A stretch of 64,000 bases of DNA from an uncultured Anaerolineales bacterium (GTDB lineage Bacteria > Chloroflexota > Anaerolineae > Anaerolineales > Villigracilaceae): positions 1-64,000 of the forward strand of contig CALGPL010000057.1 of the NCBI GenBank assembly GCA_937960595.1. Direction: 5' to 3'. This document shows, in pieces, positions 19,023-28,790 of the stretch; position 1 is the stretch's first letter, and every line of letters begins with the position of its first letter. A program made the position numbers and the translations under genes. A model generated the notes under the pieces. It did not search any database. It saw nothing but the letters and a program-made list of their open reading frames with translations, and was not told where the DNA came from.

Positions 19023-22000
19023 ATGACATCTGAGAACAAGCCTTCGTCGAGAATCAATCGATTCTTGCAAGAACTCATCGCCGCCCACCCCTCCATACAA
19101 GACGCCGGCGCCCGCCAGAGAGCGGAACTGGCCGCCTCGCTCTCGCTCGCCATGATCATCCTGACGCTGTACATTGCGGCGCTGTTGTACTACGACCGCA
19201 GATACGTCATGCCGCTCGTGTATGGCTTCCTGATTCTGGCCGGGATAGCGGGGATCTCCTTCCTGCTCAGCCGCAGCCGAATTTCTTTCCCGGGCATCCT
19301 GCTGCTGACTCTGAGTCCCGGTGTGGTTGGCTTCTATCTGGCAAGCCAATATCCCCAATCGATTTTTGCGGCTCTGTTCTTCACCGTCCCGCTCACCATG
19401 CTGCTTGCCTCGATCCTCATGCCGCTCTATGCGACGGCGGGGATCATGGCCATCGCCATCATCGCTACTGCCCTGGGCAGTTTCTTCATTCCGAATTTCC
19501 CGCGCCTGAGCGCCTATTTGCTGGCCGTCCAATTCGTCGCCCTGGGAAGCGCCATCATGGTCGTCGTGGTGGCCCGTAACGCCCTCGAGCGGCGGCGTCT
19601 CAAGGAAATCAAAGACGCGAACGAACGTCTGCTCGCCCTCCAGCAAAGCCTGGAACACCAGGTCGAAGAGCGCACCCGCCAGGTGCGCACCGCTGCCGAG
19701 ATGACTCGACACATCGCCTCGGCTCTGACGCGCGATCAACTGATCGAAGAAGTCCTCCGCCTGCTCGCCGACCGGTTCGATTTCTACCAAATCGGCATCT
19801 ACCTGCTCGACGAGACCGAACGCTATGCAATCTTGCAGGCCGCCCACGGGCCGGCAGCCGAACGTCTGCTGGCCCAGCCGACTCGCATCCCCCTTGATGG
19901 AAACACTCTGGTCAGCCAGGTCATCCTGACCAGGCAGGCTGCGGTGGTCACCGACCTGAGCAACCATCCGCTTGCCAGCCGCAAGGAAGAATTGACCGAG
20001 GCGGTGGCCGAGGCTGCTATCCCGATCCTGGCCAGCGGGCGCGCCCTGGGCGCTCTCGAAGTCTGTAGCCGGATTCGGGACGAATTGAACGAAGATGCCC
20101 TGATCACCCTGCAGACCATTGCCAATCAGGTTGCCGCCAACCTGGAGAACCTCCGCTTGATGGAGGCAGGCCGCGCCAACGTGCAGGGCATGCTGGAAAT
20201 CCTGCACTTCAGTTACCAGATTGCCCAGGCGCAGACCGAGTCGGGCATCATCGAGGCCGCCTCGCTGACCCTGCGCCAGACCCCCTTCGTCTCCTTCTTG
20301 CTGCGGGCCGAAGAGGCCGGGCTGCGCGTGGTCGCCGTCAACGACCCGCAGCGTGTCAGCAGCGTTCCTATCCCCGATACATTGGCCATCCCGGTCGCCC
20401 CCCTGGCCGAAAGAATGCAAGCAGGGGTTTTGATCGGCGAAATCAACGAATTGACCGGTGCGCTTCCGGCCGCGCTGTGGAAATTCCTGCGCCAGATGGA
20501 CTTGCTCAGCCTGGCCCTGGTGCCCGGCTTCCGTAACGAGGCTCTCGAAACGCTCTTGATCCTCGGCAGCCGTGAACAGACCCCCATCCTGCCCGCGACC
20601 GTCGAGCCGTATGTCAGCCTGGCAGAACTCATCACCGCCTCGATCGATAGAGTCAGGAATCAAAAAGATGTAGAGCGCCGCCTGAGCGAACTGGAATCCA
20701 TCACAATTGCCAGCCGGACAATCGCGGCGGCGCCAGATCTGCAAACGCTATACGAAGCCTTGCACGAACAGATCCGCCTTGCAATTGGCGAGGTCTCTTT
20801 CATGCTGGCCCTCTACGATCCGTCTACCGACTCGATTCGCATTCCTTACATGTACGAAGCCTCCCCCGAAGGCGGGCAGATCGTCACCTACGAACCCTTC
20901 CCGCTCGGCGAGGGGCTGACCTCCATCCTGATTCGCACCCGCCAGCCTCTGATGGTCGTGGAAGACACCGAACGCCGGCTGGCCGCCTTGGGAGCCAAAG
21001 TCACCGGCAAGCCGGCCCAATCCTGGCTGGGCGTGCCGCTCCTGGTGGCAGGCGAAGCCATCGGGGCCATCGTCATCCAGGACACCGAGCATGAAAAAGC
21101 GTTTGACGAAGGCGATATGCACTTTGTCTCTACGCTGGCCTCCCAGGTAGCGGGCGCCATCTACAACATCCGCCTGCTGGAAGAGACTCGCAAACGCGCC
21201 CTGCAACTGCAAACCGCCGCCGAGATCGCCCGCGACATCTCCGGCTCGCTCGACATCAACGAACTGCTCATCCGCGCCGTCTCGTTGATCCGCGACCGCT
21301 TCCACTTCTACCACGCGGCCGTCTTCCTGATCGATCCCGGCGGCGAATACGCCGTCGTCCGCGAGGCCACCGGCGAGGCGGGCGTGCAGATGAAGCGCGC
21401 CGGCCATAAATTGGGCGTCGGCTCCAAATCCATTGTCGGCTATGTGAGCGGCAGCGGCGAACCGTTGATTGTCGCCGACACCACCAAAGACGCCACCTAC
21501 TACGCCAACCCCCTCCTCCCAGAAACCCGCTCGGAGGCCGCCATTCCCTTGCGGGTCGGCTCGCGCATCCTGGGCGTGCTGGATGTTCAAAGCACCGAAC
21601 CGTATGCTTTTGGCGAAGAAGACGTCAACGTCCTGCGCATCCTGGCCGATCAACTGGCCGTCGCGGTGTTGAACTCGGAACTGTTCGCCGAGACCCAGGA
21701 ACATCTCTCGCAGCACCGTCTGCTCCACCACGTCACCACCGCAGCCGCTTCGGGCACGACGCTGGAGGAGGCGCTCAACAGCGCCGCGCAGGGGCTGCAG
21801 GTCACGCTGGGCGGCGACCGGGTCGCCATCCTGTTGATCAACAAAGAGACCCACGCCCTCGAAATCAAGGCCTCGACCGGCTACTCGGACGAAGCCAAGA
21901 ATCTCTCCATCCCCATTGGGACAGGCATCACCGGCTGGGTGGCGGCGCACCTCCAGCCGCTGCGGGTCGACGACGTGACCAAAGACTCGCGCTACATTCA

Positions 22001-22370
22001 GGTCAGCGGAGATACCCGCTCCGAACTGGCCATCCCGCTGGTCTATCGCGGCGAGTTGTTGGGCGTCCTGAATGTCGAAAGCGAACAAGTTGGCGCCTAC
22101 ACCGAGAACGACGAGGAAATGCTCGGCACACTGGGCGGCAGTCTGGCGGCCATCATTGCCAACGCCCGTCTGCTGGAACAAATCCGCCGCCAAGTGGACC
22201 GCGAACGCCTGCTCTACGAAATCACCAGCCGCATCCGCCGCTCGACCGATACACGCACCATCATGGAGACGACCGCCAGCGAGTTGAGCAAGGCGCTCGG
22301 GGCGCGGCGGGCGCGCATCCGGGTCGGGCTGGGGCAAGACGATTCCGAGTCCGATCAGACGACCCAATAG
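19023..22370 (+). CDS. R1: polytopic membrane receptor with five GAF domains, no output domain
   Basis: The longest of the ten receptors, 1115 residues. A cytosolic start (RFLQELIAAHPSIQDAGAR) leads into about six membrane segments (37-190), a coiled coil with QVEERTRQ (190-222), GAF1 (223-380), a divergent GAF2 (385-545), GAF3 (555-720), GAF4 (730-892, with [13 protein letters not shown] and NPLLPETRSE) and GAF5 (897-1052). The tail 1053-1115 (ERLLYEITSRIRRSTDTRTI and on) resembles only the first helices and strand of a GAF. Unlike R2-R10 it lacks the Trp linker and has a complete GAF5 where they have half a GAF. No HisKA, HATPase, GGDEF, EAL or MCP signalling region is present. Its N-terminal domain is the sister of R6. 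GAGGAG precedes the start. Confidence 0.88.
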   Translation: MTSENKPSSRINRFLQELIAAHPSIQDAGARQRAELAASLSLAMIILTLYIAALLYYDRRYVMPLVYGFLILAGIAGISFLLSRSRISFPGILLLTLSPGVVGFYLASQYPQSIFAALFFTVPLTMLLASILMPLYATAGIMAIAIIATALGSFFIPNFPRLSAYLLAVQFVALGSAIMVVVVARNALERRRLKEIKDANERLLALQQSLEHQVEERTRQVRTAAEMTRHIASALTRDQLIEEVLRLLADRFDFYQIGIYLLDETERYAILQAAHGPAAERLLAQPTRIPLDGNTLVSQVILTRQAAVVTDLSNHPLASRKEELTEAVAEAAIPILASGRALGALEVCSRIRDELNEDALITLQTIANQVAANLENLRLMEAGRANVQGMLEILHFSYQIAQAQTESGIIEAASLTLRQTPFVSFLLRAEEAGLRVVAVNDPQRVSSVPIPDTLAIPVAPLAERMQAGVLIGEINELTGALPAALWKFLRQMDLLSLALVPGFRNEALETLLILGSREQTPILPATVEPYVSLAELITASIDRVRNQKDVERRLSELESITIASRTIAAAPDLQTLYEALHEQIRLAIGEVSFMLALYDPSTDSIRIPYMYEASPEGGQIVTYEPFPLGEGLTSILIRTRQPLMVVEDTERRLAALGAKVTGKPAQSWLGVPLLVAGEAIGAIVIQDTEHEKAFDEGDMHFVSTLASQVAGAIYNIRLLEETRKRALQLQTAAEIARDISGSLDINELLIRAVSLIRDRFHFYHAAVFLIDPGGEYAVVREATGEAGVQMKRAGHKLGVGSKSIVGYVSGSGEPLIVADTTKDATYYANPLLPETRSEAAIPLRVGSRILGVLDVQSTEPYAFGEEDVNVLRILADQLAVAVLNSELFAETQEHLSQHRLLHHVTTAAASGTTLEEALNSAAQGLQVTLGGDRVAILLINKETHALEIKASTGYSDEAKNLSIPIGTGITGWVAAHLQPLRVDDVTKDSRYIQVSGDTRSELAIPLVYRGELLGVLNVESEQVGAYTENDEEMLGTLGGSLAAIIANARLLEQIRRQVDRERLLYEITSRIRRSTDTRTIMETTASELSKALGARRARIRVGLGQDDSESDQTTQ

Positions 22371-22397
22371 CAGGTCCTCTGCATGGAGAAAAGATCC

Positions 22398-24002
22398 ATG
22401 AATCCATCTTTCCGACAGAACGCCGTCGCGCAAAATGTCCTTTCCGCACCGCATACAGACACGCTCCAGATAATTCGAGGGCGCATCCTGAACAACGTGA
22501 CCATCGTGGCGGCCATTGTAGGGGTGCTCTCCTACTTCCTGATTGTCGTCCGTTCGATTCGGGAAACCCCGCCGGCGGCTGCCATCGTGTACACAGTCGT
22601 GGTATCGTGGATGGTCATCGTCGCCCTGGCGCGCCGGATGAAGTTCACGGTGAGGGCCGTCAGCCTGATGGGAATGGTGTACCTGCTCAGCATGACCAGT
22701 TTCCTCCAATCGGGGGTGACGGCCGACGGCGCCGTTTTCATGGTGGGCTTCTTCTTTATGGCCACCATCCTGCTCGGCGGGCGCGGGGCGGTATATGCGG
22801 TCGGGATCGGGGTCGCGAGCGTCGCCGCCCTGGCCGTGGCCATGAGTCAGCACCTGATCGTCCCCGCTCAGATTTTTGCCTACGATTATCTATCGGCATG
22901 GATCAACCGGATTGTGGTCATCTTGCTGTTGGGCACAGTCATTGGCTCTTCCCTGACAACGATGCTGCGCGGCTTGCAGGAGACGATCGATCGAACCTTA
23001 CAAGTTGCCGATCAACTCGAGCAAGATCAACTGCGACTGCGCGAGCATGCCGCCAACCTGGAGAGGCGCTCGCGGCAGATTCGCACCGCAGCAGAGATCT
23101 CCCGCACCATCACCGGCGTACTCAACCCCCAGACTCTGCTGCAAGAAGTGGTCGATCTCATCCAAGAGCGTTTTGGATTGTACTATGCCGGCGTTTTCCT
23201 GGTGGATGAGCAGCAGCGTTTTGCCGTCCTGCAAGCCGGGACGGGCGAAGCGGGACGGGCCATGATCGAGGCCGGTCACAAACTTCCCATCGGCGAGTCT
23301 TCGATGATCGGCTGGACGATTCTCCACCGTCGGCCTCGCATCGCTCTGGATGTCGGCAAAGACGCCGTCCGTTTCGCCAACCCCTTCCTGCCGAACACGC
23401 ACTCGGAACTGGCCCTGCCGCTCGTCTCGGGCGAACGCGTGGTGGGCGCGTTGACCATCCAGTCCGAACTTCCCCAGGCCTTCGACGAGGATGACATTGT
23501 CATCCTGCAAAACATCAGTGACACGCTGGCCATCGCCCTCGAGAACGCCCGCCTGTTCAGCGAACTGGAGAACAACCTGGACGAAATCCGCCGCCTGCAC
23601 GGGCAATATCTGCGCCGGGCTTGGTCGCAGCGCCCCGCCGGGCCTCAGGAAGCGGAATTCCGGCTCGGCGCCGAGTCGGGCGAGCAACAGAACGCCGTGG
23701 AAATTCCCCTGACCCTGCGCGAACAGATCATCGGTGAAGTGACCCTCGAAGGCCTGGCAGATTGGTCTCCCGAAGAGCGCGCCCTCATCGAGTCGGTGGC
23801 CACCCAGGCGGCCTATGCGCTCGAAAACGCCCGCCTGCTTGAGGAAAGCCAACAGATGGCCTTGCGAGAAAGACTGATCGCAGAGATTACCAGCAAAATC
23901 TGGTCGTCGCCCAACACAGACATCATCTTGCAAACCGCCGTCAAAGAACTCGGCCGCGCCCTGCGGGCCGACGAAGCGACCATCGAACTGAAACTGGACT
24001 GA
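22398..24002 (+). CDS. R2: polytopic membrane receptor with GAF and half-GAF tail
   Basis: A 534-residue protein. About six membrane segments (30-190) form the sensor, followed by a coiled coil, one GAF (about 215-375, with ISRTITGVLNPQTLLQEV opening and NPFLPNTHSELALPL late), a linker with GQYLRRAWSQRP, a half GAF from VEIPLTLREQIIGEV to YALENARLLEESQ, and the tail ERLIAEITSKIWSSPNTDII ending TIELKLD. The linker here is the shortest of the set. Start 22398 has GGAG nine bases upstream; an in-frame ATG at 22383 would add five residues and has a poor SD. Confidence 0.87.
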   Translation: MNPSFRQNAVAQNVLSAPHTDTLQIIRGRILNNVTIVAAIVGVLSYFLIVVRSIRETPPAAAIVYTVVVSWMVIVALARRMKFTVRAVSLMGMVYLLSMTSFLQSGVTADGAVFMVGFFFMATILLGGRGAVYAVGIGVASVAALAVAMSQHLIVPAQIFAYDYLSAWINRIVVILLLGTVIGSSLTTMLRGLQETIDRTLQVADQLEQDQLRLREHAANLERRSRQIRTAAEISRTITGVLNPQTLLQEVVDLIQERFGLYYAGVFLVDEQQRFAVLQAGTGEAGRAMIEAGHKLPIGESSMIGWTILHRRPRIALDVGKDAVRFANPFLPNTHSELALPLVSGERVVGALTIQSELPQAFDEDDIVILQNISDTLAIALENARLFSELENNLDEIRRLHGQYLRRAWSQRPAGPQEAEFRLGAESGEQQNAVEIPLTLREQIIGEVTLEGLADWSPEERALIESVATQAAYALENARLLEESQQMALRERLIAEITSKIWSSPNTDIILQTAVKELGRALRADEATIELKLD

Positions 24003-24021
24003 ATGACGAGGAGCACACCGC

Positions 24022-26025
24022 ATGAGCACGCTTCCCAACAGAGTCCTTATCTTTGACCGGCTGTTCGAGCGCTGGCAGGAAAAATACATTCTGCGCATTC
24101 AAGTGCTGGCCCAGCAGAGCGCCTGGTTGTCGGTGATTCCCGGCGCCCTTTACCTCTGGCTCAACGCCCATCTCTCGCGCATTCAGGTGATGCACCTGAT
24201 TTTTAGCGCGTTCTTCGCAATTCTGGTCGCCAATTTCCTGTTGCCGATCTATGCTTCGTATGTCAGTCGTAATGCTCGCAAGCGTCTGTACGACCAGATG
24301 CGCGGCATCCGCGACCCGGAGAGCCAGGCCGACGAAGCGACCGCCTGGCAAGAGATCATCCGTCTTCCCTGGCAGATGGCGCCCGCCGCATTCTTGACCA
24401 TGTGCGTGGCCGTCATCCTGTCTGTCGCGGTCTACATGAACAATCTTGCCGACATCAACCTGAACCAGACTGTTCACATCGTCATCGCCGGCGCGATCTT
24501 CAGCATGAGTTTTGCCATGCAAAACACGATGATGCTCGATAATTCCTTGACGCCCCTGCGGAACGCCCTCATCCCCTCCGATCCGGCCAGACAAACCGTC
24601 CGCGGGGGTGTCCGGCTGCAAACCCGCCTGCAGATCACGATAGGAATGATCCTGCTCATCAACATGCTCATGATCGTCCCCTTCAGTTACGAAAAACTGC
24701 TGCAAATGATGACCGCCGGCGGCAATCAGGCCGAGGTGTTGAACGCCTTCATTTCTCAGATCGCTATCGTCGGCGCACTCGGTATCCTGATTACGGTCGG
24801 AATCGCCACCCTCCAGGCGCTCATCGTCGCCGCCCCCATCAAGAACCTCATCGAAGCCATGCAGGACATCGAACAAGGGCGCCTGAGCAAGCGCGCCTCG
24901 CTGGCCACCTCGGACGAGACCGCCGAACTTACTCTGCGTCTCAATCAGGTGCTGGATCAACTTCAGGCCGCCCAAACCGACCTCGAAAGGCGAGTCGCCG
25001 AACGGACCGAAGAACTCTCTCGGCGAGCCGTCATGCTGCAAGCCGCTACGAGCGTCGCCCGCCAGGCGGTTGCCTCCCAAGACGTGAACATGCTCCTGCA
25101 CGAGACCGTCCACCTGATCAGTGAGCGTTTCAATTACTACCACGCAGGCATCTTCTTGCTCGACGAGCGCGGCGAATACGCCGTCCTACAGGCGGCTTCC
25201 TCCGAGGGCGGCAAGCGCATGCTCGAGCGCGGCCATCGCCTGGCGGTGGGACGACAAGGCATCGTCGGCAACGCCGCTTATTTCAACCGTCCCCGCATTG
25301 CGACCAATGTCGGCGAGGATGCCGTCTTCTTTGACAACCCCGATCTGCCCGCCACGCGTTCGGAAGCGGCCCTGCCCCTCAGCGTGCGCGGACGGGTTAT
25401 CGGCGTGCTCGACATCCAATCCACCGAGATCGATGCTTTCCCGACCGAAACGATCGAACTCCTCCAGGCCATGGCCGACCAGATCGCCCTGGCCATCCAG
25501 AACGCCCGTCTGCTGATCGAAAGCCAGGAGGCTGTGCGACACCTGCAAGCGCTGACGAGCGAAGGCGTGCGTCGGGCCTGGAGCGAACGCATCCGTCAAT
25601 ACAAACGCGCCTACCGCTACACCCCGCTCGGAACGACTCCCTACACCCCTCTCCAAGAACAGGACGAAAACGACCCCAGCCGCCTCGAAATTCCCATCTC
25701 CTTGCGCAACCAGAAGATCGGAACGCTGGTGTTCCGCCGCCGCGACAAAGCCCCCTGGCCGGAGGCCGAACGCCTGCTGGCCGCCGAAGTCGCCAATCAG
25801 GTTGGACTGGCCATCGAAAACGTCCGCCTGCTCGAAATGGCTCAATATCGAGCCGCCCAGGAGCAGGCCTTGAGCGAATTGACGGCTCACCTGAGCCAAT
25901 CGCTGGATCCCGACACCATCATGCAAATCGCCGTGCGCGAATTGCGTCAACTCCCCAGCGTCACCGAGGTCTCGGTGTATCTCAATCCCGCCGAGGCGAA
26001 ATCCTCACAAACGCCGACCGAATAG
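24022..26025 (+). CDS. R3: membrane receptor with HAMP, GAF and half-GAF tail
   Basis: The 667-residue protein has an unusual sensor of about six hydrophobic segments interrupted by a cytosolic stretch (LYDQMRGIRDPESQAD), a layout that recalls adenylate-cyclase-type membrane anchors. A HAMP-like region follows (PIKNLIEAMQDIEQGRLSKR, about 265-315), then the coil VAERTEELSRRA, the GAF (about 335-495, GHRLAVGRQGIVG and NPDLPATRSEAALPL), a Trp linker (GVRRAWSERIRQYKRAYRY), half GAF from LEIPISLRNQKIGTL and the tail ending near residue 655 before a polar end. No catalytic cyclase residues are present. GAGGAG lies eight bases before ATG. Confidence 0.87.
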   Translation: MSTLPNRVLIFDRLFERWQEKYILRIQVLAQQSAWLSVIPGALYLWLNAHLSRIQVMHLIFSAFFAILVANFLLPIYASYVSRNARKRLYDQMRGIRDPESQADEATAWQEIIRLPWQMAPAAFLTMCVAVILSVAVYMNNLADINLNQTVHIVIAGAIFSMSFAMQNTMMLDNSLTPLRNALIPSDPARQTVRGGVRLQTRLQITIGMILLINMLMIVPFSYEKLLQMMTAGGNQAEVLNAFISQIAIVGALGILITVGIATLQALIVAAPIKNLIEAMQDIEQGRLSKRASLATSDETAELTLRLNQVLDQLQAAQTDLERRVAERTEELSRRAVMLQAATSVARQAVASQDVNMLLHETVHLISERFNYYHAGIFLLDERGEYAVLQAASSEGGKRMLERGHRLAVGRQGIVGNAAYFNRPRIATNVGEDAVFFDNPDLPATRSEAALPLSVRGRVIGVLDIQSTEIDAFPTETIELLQAMADQIALAIQNARLLIESQEAVRHLQALTSEGVRRAWSERIRQYKRAYRYTPLGTTPYTPLQEQDENDPSRLEIPISLRNQKIGTLVFRRRDKAPWPEAERLLAAEVANQVGLAIENVRLLEMAQYRAAQEQALSELTAHLSQSLDPDTIMQIAVRELRQLPSVTEVSVYLNPAEAKSSQTPTE

Positions 26026-26046
26026 ATCAGAACAAAGGATCGCGAC

Positions 26047-28776
26047 GTGGAAACGTCTTCTCGCCCAACAGAAGAAAAACGCCCTGCCCTTTTCCTGAGC
26101 GCCCTGGCCACCTTCGTGCCGGTGATTGGGCTTCTCTCGGCGCTCGGCTATGCGGTGCTGTACCTGGCCTTTGGAAAATGGCAAATGCTGGCTGTTGCCG
26201 TCACCTCGCTGCTCGGTCCGCTGGCCTTCGTGGTGGGAGGCAGCCTGCTCAGAAGGGGGCGCGTCTGGCCGGCCGCCATCACCATGACGGCGGCGGTCGC
26301 GGGGCTGTTCATCATGTTCGCCGCCTTCTGGACCGGGCCGGGAGTGACGCCGATTCTGCTGATCGGAACGTGGACAGCCGTCAACATCACCGCCGTCATG
26401 GGGGTGCCGCGCGGATCCCGCCGCCTGATTGGCCCGTTAATCAGCCTCGTAGCCACCGCCATCATCCTCATTCTGGACAACATCCCTTCTCTCGACCGGC
26501 TGGTGATCACCGAACTCAATCTTCTGCGCTGGCTGCTGCCGCTGATCATTCTCCTGGCAGGCGCCCTATCCCTGCTGCTCATCATCCGCGGCGTCGCCGG
26601 CGGGCGCCTCTTCAGCCGCCTGTTGTTGTCCTTCCTGTTGATTGCCTTCATCCCCGTGGCCGCCCTGGGCAGCGCCGCAACCCTTGAGCGCATCCAGAAC
26701 GACCGCCAATACGCTATCAACCGTCTCGAAACTGCCATCGAGAAGAAAGAGAATGCCATCAACATCTGGATGCAGGGCTTGCAAGGCGATGTGATCCTAA
26801 CCGCTCGCGACACCCAGGCGCTGAATTACATTCGCACCCTCTTCGCCCTCGCCCCCGGCGACAACCCCGCCACCGTGGAGGGGCAAACCACAGAGCGTTT
26901 CTACACCCTTCTCTATCAATCGCCTCGCCTTCAAGAACTGTTTTTGATGAACCTGGACGGCGTCGTTGTCATAGACACCATCGCGGTCTACAAAGGCGCC
27001 AATTACGCCGACCAGGAATTCTTCCAGCGCGGCCTGGAAGGGTTGTACATCCATCCACCCTTTCATTTTCGCGGCGCCGAAGAGCCTACGATTATCGTTT
27101 CCTATCCCGTCCTCGACCGGCAAGGTCGGACGATTGGCGTCGTGGCCGGGCGGGCCAACATGCGGCAGTTCAACATGCTGGTCGCCTCCACAGATCCCGA
27201 TGAGCCGGGTCTCAACTTCTACCTGGTAGATTCGAATTCGCGGCTGTTGACCACCTCGGCCATTGGGACGCCGGCAGTCATTGACGACCCGGCCATCCGG
27301 CAGGCGATTGCCAGCCGTCAAAGCGGCACGCTAGGTTATCAGAACTATCGCGGCTTGCCTGTCTTCAGCGCCTACCGCTGGCTGCCGAACCTCGAGTCGG
27401 CTCTGCTGGCCGAACTGCCCCAATCGATCGCCTATGCCAACGTGGGCGCGCTGCTCCGTACCAACATCGGCCTCTCCATCGTGGCAGGCCTGCTGGCCGT
27501 GCTGGGCGCCTACTTCACCATCCGCAACTTGGACGAGCCGCTGACTCAACTGAGCGAAATGGCCCGTCAGGTTTTGGCCGGCAACCTGAACGCCCGAGTC
27601 CAAGTCCAGCGCGAGGACGAACTCGGCATCCTCGGCCAGACGCTGAACGACATGACCGCCCAGATCCAGTCGCTCATCAGCGAACTGGAGAGGCGCGTCG
27701 CCGAGCGGACCCGCGACCTGGAACGCCGCACGGTCGAATTGCAGACCGCCGCCGAGGTCGCCCGCGACGCATCCATCGCCGAGGATTTGGACGAACTGCT
27801 CAACCGGGCCGCCCGTCTGATCCGCGAACGCTTCGGCTTCTACCATGTCGGCATTTTCCTGGTCGACGAGAACAACGATTACGCCGTTTTGCGCGCCGCC
27901 GGCGGCGAGGCCGGTCAACTGATGCTGGCCAGCAAACACAAACTGCGCGTCGGCGAGATCGGAATCGTGGGCTACGTCACCAAGACCGGCGAACCGCGCA
28001 TCGCCCTCGATACCGGCGCCGACGCCGTCCACTTCCGTAATCCGCTCCTGCCCTACACGCGTTCAGAGATGGCCCTGCCGCTGCGGATCGGCGACCGCAT
28101 CATCGGCGCCCTCGATGTACAGAGCGAAAAAGTCAACGCCTTCGACCAGAGCAACATCGCCATCATGCAAGTTATGGCCGATCAACTGGCCGTGGCCATC
28201 GAGAAGGCGCGTCTGCTCCAGGAAGTCGAACGCAGCATTTCCGAGATGGAACGCTCCTACCGCGAATACACCGCCCGCACCTGGCGCGCCTTCCTGCAGC
28301 AGGCAGCCCAAACAGCCGGCTACCGCTACGAGGGAATCGCTCCCGAACCCCTGACCGCCCCGCCGCCCGAAAGCCTGGAGGCGCTGGCCAAAGGCTCATC
28401 GGTCCTCCTCCGCCTGGACGAATCCAAGGGCGGCAGTGTGCTGGCCGTCCCCATCCGCCTGCGCGGCCAGACGATCGGGACCCTCAACCTGCACTTCCAG
28501 GGGCGCGAAGTCCCCAGCGAAACCACCCTACTGGTCGAAGAGGCCGCCAACCGCCTGGCCCTGGCGCTGGAAAACGCCCGCCTCGTCCAAGACGCCCAGC
28601 GCCTGGCAACGCGCGAACAGCAGATCAACATCATCACCTCGCGCGTCCAGCAGGCCACCGACCTGGACACGGTCTTGAAGAACACGATCCGCGAACTCGG
28701 CAACGCCCTGGGCGTGCCGCGCACCTTTATCCAGATCGGCTGGATGCCCGCCGAAGACGACTCTGCACAAGGCTGA
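26047..28776 (+). CDS. R4: dCACHE-HAMP receptor with GAF and half-GAF tail
   Basis: A 909-residue protein starting with GTG. About six N-terminal membrane segments (15-190) precede a further segment and an extracytoplasmic double-CACHE-like domain (about 216-470) with YKGANYADQEFFQRGLEG and VSYPVLDRQGRTIGVVAG, the pattern for small-molecule sensing. A last membrane segment (475-495) leads to HAMP (LTQLSEMARQVLAGNLNARV), a coil, the GAF (575-730; GHxL is replaced by KHKLRVGEIGIVG), the linker YREYTARTWRAFLQQ with AGYRYEGIAPEPL, half GAF LAVPIRLRGQTIGTL, and the tail. Its architecture is shared with R7. CACHE ligands are often amino or organic acids; none can be named here. Confidence 0.88.
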   Translation: METSSRPTEEKRPALFLSALATFVPVIGLLSALGYAVLYLAFGKWQMLAVAVTSLLGPLAFVVGGSLLRRGRVWPAAITMTAAVAGLFIMFAAFWTGPGVTPILLIGTWTAVNITAVMGVPRGSRRLIGPLISLVATAIILILDNIPSLDRLVITELNLLRWLLPLIILLAGALSLLLIIRGVAGGRLFSRLLLSFLLIAFIPVAALGSAATLERIQNDRQYAINRLETAIEKKENAINIWMQGLQGDVILTARDTQALNYIRTLFALAPGDNPATVEGQTTERFYTLLYQSPRLQELFLMNLDGVVVIDTIAVYKGANYADQEFFQRGLEGLYIHPPFHFRGAEEPTIIVSYPVLDRQGRTIGVVAGRANMRQFNMLVASTDPDEPGLNFYLVDSNSRLLTTSAIGTPAVIDDPAIRQAIASRQSGTLGYQNYRGLPVFSAYRWLPNLESALLAELPQSIAYANVGALLRTNIGLSIVAGLLAVLGAYFTIRNLDEPLTQLSEMARQVLAGNLNARVQVQREDELGILGQTLNDMTAQIQSLISELERRVAERTRDLERRTVELQTAAEVARDASIAEDLDELLNRAARLIRERFGFYHVGIFLVDENNDYAVLRAAGGEAGQLMLASKHKLRVGEIGIVGYVTKTGEPRIALDTGADAVHFRNPLLPYTRSEMALPLRIGDRIIGALDVQSEKVNAFDQSNIAIMQVMADQLAVAIEKARLLQEVERSISEMERSYREYTARTWRAFLQQAAQTAGYRYEGIAPEPLTAPPPESLEALAKGSSVLLRLDESKGGSVLAVPIRLRGQTIGTLNLHFQGREVPSETTLLVEEAANRLALALENARLVQDAQRLATREQQINIITSRVQQATDLDTVLKNTIRELGNALGVPRTFIQIGWMPAEDDSAQG

Positions 28777-28790
28777 TCGGGAGGAACGCC

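Noticed and set aside
22383-22397. Alternative R2 start at 22383
   Set aside because: It has a poor SD, while GGAG inside this stretch is well spaced for the ATG at 22398; kept only as an alternative.
24022-26025. R3 as an adenylate cyclase because of its membrane-HAMP layout
   Set aside because: There is no class III cyclase domain after the HAMP; a GAF follows.
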